A stretch of DNA of 56,047 bases from JAKQHY01 sp034429475 (GTDB lineage: Bacteria; Chloroflexota; Anaerolineae; B4-G1; SLSP01). The translations under genes were made by a program, and so were the position numbers. The notes under the pieces were generated by a model. That model did no database searches and was not told the DNA's origin. It worked only from the letters and a program-made list of their open reading frames with translations. Of this stretch, positions 25,893 to 33,626 are shown piece by piece. Position 1 is the first letter of the stretch. The number at the start of each line of letters is the position of its first letter. The DNA is taken from positions 1 to 56,047 of the forward strand of contig DAOUGD010000135.1 of the NCBI GenBank assembly GCA_034429475.1, written 5' to 3'.

Positions 25893-26273
25893 ATGGCGAA
25901 GGATCTGGCAGGAACCAAGACGAATATTAAAATTCTGGCCTGGCTCTACATCATTCCGAGCATTTTGGGATGGATAGTGGGGGGAGCGGCGTGTTTCATC
26001 CTGATAGGGGGGGCGCTGTTTGCCGAGGATCGCGCGGCTATCGGCGCCCTATTGTTGATGTCATTGGGCGCCTTCAGCGTGGTAACATTGCTGTGTGTTC
26101 CGGGGATCTTGGCGGGATGGGGATTGTTGCGTTTCAAATCGTGGGCGCGTGTCCTGACGTTGTGTCTCGGCCTGTTGAATTTGGCCGCGTTTCCCGTCGG
26201 GACCGTCTTGGGAGGGTACACCTTCCTCTCCCTACTGACGCCCGAAGCCTCCGAAGTGTTTGCCAGGCAGTAG
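25893..26273 (+). CDS. Small integral membrane protein, unknown function
   Basis: 126 aa; GGAGG precedes ATG 25893. Three to four hydrophobic segments are visible (about 13-43, 48-78 and 86-116), the first rich in glycine. The tail (SWARVLTLCLGLLNLAAFP, then GTVLGGYTFLSLL) is of a type common in small bacterial membrane proteins. No functional motif is recognised. It is 74 nt downstream of mltG and followed by a terminator, so it may share the mltG transcript. Confidence 0.68.
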   Translation: MAKDLAGTKTNIKILAWLYIIPSILGWIVGGAACFILIGGALFAEDRAAIGALLLMSLGAFSVVTLLCVPGILAGWGLLRFKSWARVLTLCLGLLNLAAFPVGTVLGGYTFLSLLTPEASEVFARQ

Positions 26274-26298
26274 CGGCGAGACAACGGGGGAATCCACG

Positions 26299-26334
26299 AG
26301 CGCAGGGATAGTTTTGTCCCTGCGCTTTTTCTTT
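26299..26334 (+). terminator. Intrinsic terminator
   Basis: AGCGCAGGGA (26299-26308) pairs with TCCCTGCGCT (26317-26326) around an 8-nt loop, followed by TTTTTCTTT. Confidence 0.88.
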
Positions 26335-26412
26335 ATGCGCTGGCGTGGTAGAGGCCCCGCCTTGCAAAATTACCGTAGGTTTGTACACTTATACTCAGGA
26401 AACTGAGAAAAT

Positions 26413-28323
26413 ATGACGAAACAACAGATCGTTCTTCTTCTGCTGCTGATCGTGGCGGCTTTGTTCACCGGCTGCGCTGTGACCGCCCGCCCCCCGGCAA
26501 TCGAGCAGGGCATTCTCGATCTACGCCACTGGGATTTTGAGCGGGACGGCACGGCGTCGCTGGTGGGTGAGGCCGCTTTTTACTGGGAGCAACTTTTGAT
26601 GCCGGCCGACTTTGCCGCAGAACCGCAGCCGACCGGTTTCATCTCTATCCCGGCGCCCTGGAATGGCTATCCGGTGCAGGGACGCCCGCTTTCCGGCGAC
26701 GGCTATGCGACCTATCGCATCATCCTTTTGCTTGACGTCGTTGACGTGCCCCTGGCGCTCAACGTCCCCGAATTTGAGACTGCTTACTGTCTGTACGTTG
26801 ACGGCAAGCTGGTGGCTGTCAATGGCATCGTCGGGCAAACGCCGGAGACATCGCAGCCGGACTGGGCGCCGCAAGTCGTCGTTTTTACGCCTGCCAGCTC
26901 GCGCGTCGAAATTGTGTTGCAGATCTCCAACTTCCATCACCGAAAAGGCGGCGCCGGACAAAAGATCGTCCTGGGAACTGAGCCGCAAATCCGTATGCAG
27001 CGCGAGATGGCGCTCAATTTCGTCATGGCGCTAACCGGCAGTCTCGTCATTATGGCGCTTTATCACATCAGCCTGTATACAATTCGGCGGAAAGATCCTT
27101 CCGCGCTCTATTTTGGGTTATCCTGTCTGCTGGCCGCCGTCAGATCGGTGACTACTGGAGAGTATTACCTGATTTATTTGATCCCCTCCCTGAGTTGGAA
27201 GTGGCTGGTCGGATTGAATTACCTTTCGTTTGCCCTGGCCATCCCGGTATTTGCCATTTTCACACGCACGCTCTTCCCCGACGAAATTCCTTACTGGCAA
27301 ATTCGCGTCCTGGAAGGCGTGGCCGGTTTCTTTGCCTGGCTGATTTTGCTGACGCCGCCGCGCATCTTCACCTATGGACTGATTCCCTATCAAATTGTCA
27401 CCTGCATTGGATTTGGTTTTTTCCTTTATTTTTTAGCCCTGGCTACCCGGCGGCGGCGGGAAGGTATTGACCTCTTTCTGCTGGGGTTCTTTGCTATATT
27501 TTTGACGACGCTCAATGACATTTTGTACAACAACAACCTGATCCAGACTGGCTTCATTGGGCCGTTAGGAATTTTCATCTTCATCTTTGTCCAGGCATTT
27601 CTCTTGTCTCGCCGTTATTCCAAGGCGCTGACCGACGTGGAGACGCTGACCCAGGAACTGGAGACGCGGGTGGCGGCGCGCACCGCGGAATTGGCGCTGA
27701 GCAACCAGCAACTATGGGAGGCCAACGTAGACCTCCAACGCGAAATCGGAGAACGCCAGCGTGTGGAAGCCGCATTAATGCAGGCGCGCGACGAAGCGGA
27801 AAAGCACGCGCAGGCTGCTGAAGTTGCCAACCACGCCAAAAGCGTGTTTCTTGCCAATATGAGCCACGAATTGCGTACCCCGCTCAATGTCATTTTGGGC
27901 TTTAGTGAGCTGACACAGGTTGCCCCCAATCTGACTCCGGAACAGCAGGAGAATCTGGCATCCGTTCGTCGCAACGGAGAACATTTGCTGGCGATGCTCA
28001 ACCGACTGTTGGAGCTTTCCCGGATGGATATGGGACAGGAACCCTTGTTGAAAGATACCCTCGATCTATCGTCAGGCGAGAAAGATTTCATCACGCCGTC
28101 GCCGCCTCTCGCCGTGGCTCAACCCACCTGGACGTTGGCCTCTCTACCGGCAAGTTGGCGGACGGAAATGCTCCAGGCCACCATCGAAGGCGATCTGCTG
28201 TGGATGACAGAGTTAGTGAAGCAAATAGAAGATTCCCAACCGACGCTGGCCGCGCATTTGATGGCGTTTGTGTTAAATTTTAAACACGATGTGATCCGCC
28301 GCATGTTGGAGACTCCCCCCTGA
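26413..28323 (+). CDS. 7TM-type sensor with HisKA domain but no ATPase domain
   Basis: 636 aa. A signal or lipobox-like N-terminus (ALFTGC) is followed by an extracellular beta-rich domain (about 30-200) with a carbohydrate-binding/7TMR-DISM flavour and seven membrane segments (about 203-405). A coiled coil (about 408-475) leads to HisKA with His485 in LANMSHELRTPLNVILGF. The expected HATPase_c is absent: no N, G1 or G2 box follows. Instead a 60-residue helical domain (about 572-634; LPASWRTEMLQATIEGDLLW) ends the protein. That module usually sits at the C-terminus of large hybrid kinases. The gene could be an internal deletion of such a kinase or a phosphoryl relay. The kinase encoded 116 nt downstream could act on it. 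Confidence 0.78.
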   Translation: MTKQQIVLLLLLIVAALFTGCAVTARPPAIEQGILDLRHWDFERDGTASLVGEAAFYWEQLLMPADFAAEPQPTGFISIPAPWNGYPVQGRPLSGDGYATYRIILLLDVVDVPLALNVPEFETAYCLYVDGKLVAVNGIVGQTPETSQPDWAPQVVVFTPASSRVEIVLQISNFHHRKGGAGQKIVLGTEPQIRMQREMALNFVMALTGSLVIMALYHISLYTIRRKDPSALYFGLSCLLAAVRSVTTGEYYLIYLIPSLSWKWLVGLNYLSFALAIPVFAIFTRTLFPDEIPYWQIRVLEGVAGFFAWLILLTPPRIFTYGLIPYQIVTCIGFGFFLYFLALATRRRREGIDLFLLGFFAIFLTTLNDILYNNNLIQTGFIGPLGIFIFIFVQAFLLSRRYSKALTDVETLTQELETRVAARTAELALSNQQLWEANVDLQREIGERQRVEAALMQARDEAEKHAQAAEVANHAKSVFLANMSHELRTPLNVILGFSELTQVAPNLTPEQQENLASVRRNGEHLLAMLNRLLELSRMDMGQEPLLKDTLDLSSGEKDFITPSPPLAVAQPTWTLASLPASWRTEMLQATIEGDLLWMTELVKQIEDSQPTLAAHLMAFVLNFKHDVIRRMLETPP

Positions 28324-28439
28324 CGGCGTGTGTCGGATGGAAACGTATTTGAAACGCAACGCTTGCCTTCTATTTCCCGAATGTATGGCAAGATGACAAT
28401 AACCATGTGATAAATTATACGGAATGACGCGGTGAGATC

Positions 28440-30170
28440 ATGGAAAATATGTTGGCTGATGTGCATCAAACCCATTACCCACTCAAAAAAGATTCCCAGG
28501 CTTTGGACAAGAACACGATTCTGGTGGTGGACGATATGCCGGATAACTTACGACTGTTGTCGCAGATTCTCACCGTGGCCGGTTATCGGGTGCGGGTTGC
28601 CACCGACGGAGAACAGGCGTTGGAGTCTATCCAGACGAACCCCCCGGCCTTGATTTTGCTCGATATTATGATGCCTGGCCTCGACGGTTACGAAGTATGT
28701 TTGCGTTTAAAAGCCGATCCGAAAACGCGCAATATCCCGGTGATTTTTATCAGCGCCCGTGGGGACGTGGAATCGAAGATCAAAGCCTTTGATGTGGGCG
28801 GGGTGGATTATGTGTCCAAGCCTTTCCAACCCCAGGAAGTGTTGGCGCGGGCGCGCACGCATATTGCCCTGCGTGAACTTCAGCAGAATCTTCAGGAACA
28901 ACTGATTAAACACCAGAAACTCATTGTTGAGCTGGACGACATGAATGTGCAGTTGCAAAAAGAGATCACTGAGCGCCAGCGTTTTGAAAAAGCTTTACTG
29001 GAGAGCAAAGAACATTTCCGCACGGTAGCCGATTTTACTTACAACTGGGAATACTGGGTAGATCCTAACGGCCATTTCATCTACATGTCGCCGGCATGTT
29101 ATCGTATGACGGGCTACCGCCCCGAAGAGTTTCAGCGGAATCCCCAATTGATGATCAAAATTGTTCACCCTGAGGATAAACCAGCCTGGATCGAACACTT
29201 AAACACAATGTTGGGCAATTCTGATGTCTTCGCCATGCGCCTACGAGTCAGCACCCGCGAAGGCGAAGAACGTTGGCTCGGACACACCTGTCAGCCGGTG
29301 TATAACGCGGACGGGCAGTTCTTGGGGCGACGATCCAGCAACCGTGACATCACCGAGCAGGTGCAGGCCGAGCAGAAATTGTGGCGATACGCAGCGGACT
29401 TGCAGGCGCAAAACGAGGAGTTGGATGCTTTTGCGCACACCGTCGCCCATGACCTGAAAAATCCCCTGGCGACGATGGTGGGGTACAGCTATTTGTTGGA
29501 ACGTCGCATGAACGAAATCTCCACCCGCGACCGCGCGACGATGGCGGCCGCCATCGGACAACACGCCCGCAAAATGGCCGGCATTGTGGATGAGTTGCTG
29601 CTGCTTGCCAGCGTGCGCAAACTGGAGGAAGTGGATATTAAATCCCTTGACATGGGCCAGATCGTCGCCGAAGCGTTGAAGCGTCTGGAAATGCTGACCG
29701 ATGAAACGCACGCCAGTATCACTCTGCCACCCACGTGGCCTACCGTGCAGGGCTACGCTCCGTGGGTGGAGGAAATCTGGGTCAACTACATCGGCAACGC
29801 GCTCAAGTATGGCGGGCGTCCCGACGCCCAAACCCCGCCGCAGATTGTGTTGGGATGCGATGCGCAGCCTATGGTGGGCTACAGCCTCCCATCGTCCGAT
29901 GGCGCGCTGCCACAAAGCGCCCCCGCGCGTCCCCAGGTGCGCTTCTGGGTGCAGGACAACGGGCAGGGTCTCGCACCGGAAGCTCAAGCGCAGCTTTTCA
30001 CGCAGTTTACCCGTCTGCACCAGGTGCGCATTGAAGGCCACGGCCTGGGGCTATCCATCGTCCGCCGTATCGCCGAAAAACTCGGCGGGCAGGTGGGCGT
30101 GGAAAGCACTCCCGGCGAAGGCAGCAAATTCTGGTTCTCCTTGCCGGAAGAGGTTGTCGGCGTCTCCTAA
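28440..30170 (+). CDS. REC-PAS-HisKA-HATPase hybrid response regulator/kinase
   Basis: 576 aa, soluble. An N-terminal receiver (about 25-140) has DD31-32, phospho-acceptor Asp75 in LILLDIMMPG and a conserved KPF near 127. A coiled coil (145-190), PAS (about 190-310, PAC-like end RRSSNRDITEQVQAEQ), HisKA with His337 in TVAHDLKNPLATMVGY, and HATPase_c (WVNYIGNALKYGG, VQDNGQGLAPE, GHGLGLSIV) follow. A low-complexity insert (about 480-500) sits inside the ATPase domain. This domain order suits a kinase switched by an upstream phosphodonor. The gene just upstream encodes a HisKA protein without an ATPase domain, so the two may form one relay (inference). Confidence 0.88.
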   Translation: MENMLADVHQTHYPLKKDSQALDKNTILVVDDMPDNLRLLSQILTVAGYRVRVATDGEQALESIQTNPPALILLDIMMPGLDGYEVCLRLKADPKTRNIPVIFISARGDVESKIKAFDVGGVDYVSKPFQPQEVLARARTHIALRELQQNLQEQLIKHQKLIVELDDMNVQLQKEITERQRFEKALLESKEHFRTVADFTYNWEYWVDPNGHFIYMSPACYRMTGYRPEEFQRNPQLMIKIVHPEDKPAWIEHLNTMLGNSDVFAMRLRVSTREGEERWLGHTCQPVYNADGQFLGRRSSNRDITEQVQAEQKLWRYAADLQAQNEELDAFAHTVAHDLKNPLATMVGYSYLLERRMNEISTRDRATMAAAIGQHARKMAGIVDELLLLASVRKLEEVDIKSLDMGQIVAEALKRLEMLTDETHASITLPPTWPTVQGYAPWVEEIWVNYIGNALKYGGRPDAQTPPQIVLGCDAQPMVGYSLPSSDGALPQSAPARPQVRFWVQDNGQGLAPEAQAQLFTQFTRLHQVRIEGHGLGLSIVRRIAEKLGGQVGVESTPGEGSKFWFSLPEEVVGVS

Positions 30171-30175
30171 GCGCC

Positions 30176-31399
30176 TCAACTGGCGCGGACGCTGCTCCGC
30201 GCGCACAAAGACAGCTCTCTCGTCCGCGTCAGCCGGCCGGCCTCTTCGCCGCCATCCAGCGCTAACACCCCCCCATCGGCGAAGTAGGCAAAGTCAAAGT
30301 GGACTGGATCGCCGGCGACCTTGCCGGGCAGCGGCATCAACCGCGCGGTGAGCGGCTTGTGCAGCCGCACGGACAGCGCGGCAACATCGAAGAGCAGCCG
30401 CGCCAGCGCTTCCGCGCTCGCCGCGCCGGGCAGCGGCACTGTATCCAGGCCCGTTCCACAGACCGCCGACCATTGCAGCAAGTCCCCCACACTGAAGCGC
30501 CCCTCCGCTGCGCGCTGCGCCAGCACCGAATCTTCCAACACCGGCAGCATCAGCCCGCAGAAACCCGCGCGGGGGAACGTCGCTTGATCGATCGCGCTCG
30601 TCAACGTGGCGGCAGCCGCCAATGTCCCCGCCGCGCCGAGCGGCTGCCCGCTTACCGCCTCCAGCGCCGCGCCGATGCTGGTTTCTACCCCAGGGAACGG
30701 CGCGAGCGAGAAGTCAATCCCCCCGAAGCGCCAACCGTGGGCCTGCGCCAGCGTTATTGCCGCCCCCGTCACGCGCGCCGCCTCTGCGGTGATGGCGGCT
30801 CCTAACTGGGCGTGGACTGCGGCGGCATCGGCGGCGTCATGGCAGGCCGTTACGGCCAGATCGGCCGCTTCGATGGCCAGGGCGAAGCTCGGCGCGCCGC
30901 CGTCGTGATAAGCCGCCGGGAAGAAGGGCGTGCCCGGCAGCACATTTGCCAGCGCTGCAAAGCGCAGGTTGCCGAAGCCGTTTTCGATAGCGGCGGCGGC
31001 TTGAATCACCTGCGCCGCTGCACGGATCGCGCGCCCGTCAATGCTGCCCTGCGCCGGGTCTACGATGTGCGCGGTGGCGAACACGGACTGCGTCGCCGCG
31101 AGGATCTCCGGCAGGTGGGGCATCCAATCTGGGCCGGCCGGCCCCAGCGCGACGAAGGCGAAGCCGTGTTCCTGGCAGGCTGTTTCCAGCGCGGCGGCCC
31201 ACTCTGCCGGGCGGCGTTCCACTAGGGACGGTAGCGGGGTGGCGAACAGACGCGCCGCCAGACGGGTCGTCTGCACGGCAAATCCGATGTCCTCAAATGC
31301 CCGTTGCGCGGCGCGCGCAAACTTGCCCCAAACAGCCAGTTGGGGCGACTGCACAGGCAGGCCCAGATCTACAAAGAGCGTAATCGAGCGTATTTTCAT
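30176..31399 (-). CDS. DUF711 (PFL-like) family protein
   Basis: 407 aa from ATG 31399, chosen because MKIRSITLF is the usual N-terminus of the family. An upstream in-frame ATG would add 23 unlikely residues. Typical features are the IRSITLF start, a long alanine-rich alpha/beta body, GIDFSLAPFPGVETSIGAALE, and AGFCGLMLPVLED. Structures of the family share the glycyl-radical-enzyme-like barrel without its radical site. The biochemical role is not established. The gene converges on the kinase at 28440-30170 with only 5 nt between stops. Confidence 0.8.
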   Translation of the reverse strand: MKIRSITLFVDLGLPVQSPQLAVWGKFARAAQRAFEDIGFAVQTTRLAARLFATPLPSLVERRPAEWAAALETACQEHGFAFVALGPAGPDWMPHLPEILAATQSVFATAHIVDPAQGSIDGRAIRAAAQVIQAAAAIENGFGNLRFAALANVLPGTPFFPAAYHDGGAPSFALAIEAADLAVTACHDAADAAAVHAQLGAAITAEAARVTGAAITLAQAHGWRFGGIDFSLAPFPGVETSIGAALEAVSGQPLGAAGTLAAAATLTSAIDQATFPRAGFCGLMLPVLEDSVLAQRAAEGRFSVGDLLQWSAVCGTGLDTVPLPGAASAEALARLLFDVAALSVRLHKPLTARLMPLPGKVAGDPVHFDFAYFADGGVLALDGGEEAGRLTRTRELSLCARSSVRAS

Positions 31400-31475
31400 C
31401 GTTCTCTTCTCCAAAATTTCTGATTTATCGCCTGGAGCGTCACTGAAACTCATTATTGTATATTGCATTCGATTT

Positions 31476-31484
31476 TGATATAAT
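31476..31484 (+). promoter_or_regulatory. Extended -10 promoter of the cytidylate-kinase-like gene
   Basis: TGATATAAT is a perfect extended -10. Transcription would begin near 31491 and give a leader of about 215 nt that contains the junction structure at 31502-31609. Confidence 0.55.
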
Positions 31485-31501
31485 AATCATATAAATAACT
31501 C

Positions 31502-31703
31502 AAGTTGCCACCTTACCATTGGAACCAGGAAAAAAGGTAAACCGGCTTTTGCGGTGTTTTTCGCCTCGCAAGGGCAAAAAACACCGTGGGCAATCGCAGG
31601 TGGTGACTTTGATTATAAATGTCTCCGACCGCAACCCAATGTAGATGGCAGTATACTGCATAGTTTAAGTTCATCACTCAGTCGAGCAGCAAAGGAGGTG
31701 CAA
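31502..31703 (+). ncRNA. Candidate structured leader (three-way junction, possible riboswitch)
   Basis: Manual folding gives a closing stem P1 of 11 pairs: 31502-31512 (AAGTTGCCACC) with 31599-31609 (GGTGGTGACTT), two of them G-U. P2 is TTACC 31513-31517 with GGTAA 31536-31540 and an 18-nt purine-rich loop. P3 is 31549-31561 with 31577-31593, extended by GCC/GGC at 63-65 and 73-75. The 5' strand of P1 plus one base (31505-31513) can alternatively pair, with one bulged C, to AGGTGCAA at 31696-31703, which includes the Shine-Dalgarno. P1 and ribosome-site blocking are therefore mutually exclusive. GCAGTATACTGC at 31648-31659 is a perfect palindrome between the two parts. I recognise no known riboswitch consensus. 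Confidence 0.45.
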
Positions 31704-31704
31704 A

Positions 31705-32358
31705 ATGCCAGTGATTACGATTTCGCGCGAGTATGGTAGTGGAGCGGTGGAAGTTGCCCAGCGTGTCAGTGAGATGTTGGGATATGCTTATTTCGATAAG
31801 AAACTGATGGCGCTGGTAGCGTCGGAGGTGGGGTTGGCCGCTGACGATGTGGTGGATTTCTCTGAGGACAATTATAAAGTGCGAAATTTCCTGGATCGGA
31901 TGTTTGATCGTCGGCGCTCAAGCGTGGAGGTTTGGGATACCGACTGGGGCGTCCCCCCCGTCAAGGTAGAAACCTTTGATGAGGAGCACTCTGTGAAATT
32001 GGTCAAAGACGTCCTTCTGGCGGCTTACCAACGCGATAACGTGGTCATCGTTGGGCGGGGGGGGCAGGTCGTTTTGAAAGAAAAACCAGGAGTGCTGCAT
32101 GTGCGCTTGACGGCCCCCCAGGGCGCGCGCGCGTTGCGGGTCAAGGATCGCGAAAATCTTACCCTGGGCGAAGCCACCGACCTGGTTTTACGTAAAGATC
32201 AGGCCGCATCCGCTTACCTCAAACGCTTTTACGAAGTGGAATGGGATAATCCTTTGTTGTATCACCTGATCTTCAACACCGGCAAATGGGAGCTGGAAGC
32301 CGTGGCGCAAATCGTCGTCAATGCTTTGATGCGCTTGAAGATGGTTTCTTCCGAGTAG
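31705..32358 (+). CDS. Cytidylate-kinase-like family protein
   Basis: 217 aa; perfect AAAGGAGGTG at 31691-31700. The N-terminus VITISREYGSGAVEVAQRVS matches the start of the Cytidylate_kin2 family, where ISRxxGSGG forms the phosphate loop. Here the last Gly is Ala and no lysine follows nearby, so nucleotide binding may differ. GYAYFDKKLM, VVIVGRGGQVVL and VLHVRLTAP are further family landmarks. The C-terminal part is helical. True CMP kinase activity is unproven for this family. A strong terminator follows, so the gene is monocistronic under its own long leader. Confidence 0.78.
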   Translation: MPVITISREYGSGAVEVAQRVSEMLGYAYFDKKLMALVASEVGLAADDVVDFSEDNYKVRNFLDRMFDRRRSSVEVWDTDWGVPPVKVETFDEEHSVKLVKDVLLAAYQRDNVVIVGRGGQVVLKEKPGVLHVRLTAPQGARALRVKDRENLTLGEATDLVLRKDQAASAYLKRFYEVEWDNPLLYHLIFNTGKWELEAVAQIVVNALMRLKMVSSE

Positions 32359-32379
32359 ATTGACGTAGAGATTTTTCCT

Positions 32380-32413
32380 AAAAATACCCGCCGAGCGCTC
32401 GGCGGGTATTTTT
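32380..32413. terminator. Perfectly palindromic intrinsic terminator
   Basis: 34 nt form a perfect palindrome: AAAAATACCCGCCGAGC (32380-32396) and its reverse complement (32397-32413), ending in T5. It can work in both directions, 22 nt after the kinase-like gene. Confidence 0.92.
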
Positions 32414-32487
32414 GTGGGTGACTGCGACGTTATGTCAGTTTGATCAGACTTTTTTTATTAGGACTTACGCAGAACCGCGCATAACGC

Positions 32488-32496
32488 TGTTATAAT
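32488..32496 (+). promoter_or_regulatory. Extended -10 promoter inside the IS
   Basis: TGTTATAAT overlaps the first possible ATG (32495). Transcription would start near 32503, favouring the second ATG (32504) and a leaderless message, which would keep transposase levels low. Confidence 0.5.
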
Positions 32497-32503
32497 GCCG
32501 GGT

Positions 32504-33520
32504 ATGAGCCAAGTGACCCGGTTGGATTATTGTCAGTTCTTGTTGGTCAGTCAGATCAACTACACGCTGACGTACTTCGCCGACCACAGCGAGAAGTTCA
32601 GCCACGATGCGGCGAAACGCTATCTGGAAGGGGACAAAATCACGCCTCGCCTGGTCTGGGAGCAGGTACGGGGGCAGGTCGTCTTCTCGCCGCGGGGGTA
32701 TCTGGTGTTTGATGATACGGTGGTGGATAAGCACTGCGCGCGCATCATAGAACTCGCGCGGCGGCAGTATAGTGGCAATGAACACCGTGTGATTCGCGGG
32801 ATCGGCGTTGTGACGTGTGTATATGTCAATCCGGAACTGGACCGGTTCTGGATTATTGACTACCGGATTTACGACCCTGACCGGGACGGGAAGAGCAAGT
32901 TGGATCATGTGCGCGAGATGCTGCTGAATGCGGTGCATGATAAACAGCTCCCGTTTCGGGCGGTGTTGATGGATACGTGGTACGCAGAACGGAAACTGAT
33001 GTTGTGGATTGAACGCTTGGGCAAGCTGTACTACTGCCCGCTCAAGAGCAATCGTTTGGTGGATGAAAGCGATGGCACGCACCCTTACACCCACATTGCG
33101 GCGTTGGAATGGGATGCGACAGCCGAACAACACGGTAAGACGATCCATATCAAAGACTTCCCGAAAGGTCATCGGGTGAAACTTTTCCGGCTGGTGCTCT
33201 CTACCGAGCGCACGGACTATGTCGCCACGAACGACATGGCGCAGGACACCACGATAGCGACGCAAAAGGTGTGTGGCTATCGGTGGAAGGTCGAGCAGTT
33301 TCATCGCGAAGGCAAGCAAGTCACGGGGATCGAACGCTGTCAATGTCGCAAAGCTCGTATGCAACGCAATCACATTGGGTGTGCTTTGTTGGTGTGGGGG
33401 CGCTTGAACCAAGTCGCCACCGAAACGGAGCGCACCATTTATCAGGTAAAGCATCAGTTGTTGGACAACTATATGTGCGAACAATTGCGTTCCCCTACCA
33501 TCAAGATGACTTTTGCGTAA
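32504..33520 (+). CDS. DDE transposase, IS701-like (IS4 superfamily)
   Basis: 338 aa from ATG 32504; an in-frame ATG at 32495 overlaps the -10 box. RNase-H-fold catalytic residues are visible: Asp in YLVFDDTVVDK, Asp in AVLMDTWYAER and Glu in WKVEQFHREGKQ, the last within a Y/W-x-x-E-x-F-HRE-type signature. The stop codon lies inside the right inverted repeat, so the frame uses the end of the element. Length is normal and no frameshift is seen, so it should be active. Confidence 0.88.
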   Translation: MSQVTRLDYCQFLLVSQINYTLTYFADHSEKFSHDAAKRYLEGDKITPRLVWEQVRGQVVFSPRGYLVFDDTVVDKHCARIIELARRQYSGNEHRVIRGIGVVTCVYVNPELDRFWIIDYRIYDPDRDGKSKLDHVREMLLNAVHDKQLPFRAVLMDTWYAERKLMLWIERLGKLYYCPLKSNRLVDESDGTHPYTHIAALEWDATAEQHGKTIHIKDFPKGHRVKLFRLVLSTERTDYVATNDMAQDTTIATQKVCGYRWKVEQFHREGKQVTGIERCQCRKARMQRNHIGCALLVWGRLNQVATETERTIYQVKHQLLDNYMCEQLRSPTIKMTFA

Positions 33521-33570
33521 GTCCTATTTATTTTATACTACCTCATAATTTTTGTCCAGCATTGGGTGAC

Positions 33571-33602
33571 AAAAAACCCGCCGGAGGGTAACCTCCGGCG
33601 GG
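33571..33602 (-). terminator. Intrinsic terminator of nifJ
   Basis: Read on the minus strand, CCCGCCGGAGG (33602-33592) pairs with CCTCCGGCGGG (33587-33577) around a 4-nt loop and is followed by T6. It lies 25 nt after the nifJ stop. Confidence 0.9.
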
Positions 33603-33626
33603 CCACAGGCATCTGCAAAAAAGAGC

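Larger units (their letters stand above)
32459..33526 (+). mobile_element. Intact insertion sequence, IS701-like, 1068 bp
   Basis: 13-bp perfect terminal inverted repeats, TAGGACTTACGCA at 32459-32471 and its complement at 33514-33526, bound one transposase gene. The flanks carry a 5-bp direct repeat TTTAT (32454-32458 and 33527-33531), as expected of a target duplication. The element sits in an AT-rich tract just beyond a terminator, so it disrupts no gene. Intact ends, open frame and target duplication indicate recent insertion. Confidence 0.88.

Noticed and set aside
31554..31739. Small 61-codon frame upstream of the cytidylate-kinase-like gene
   Set aside because: It lies in the folded leader, overlaps the next start, lacks a ribosome site and has no recognisable product.
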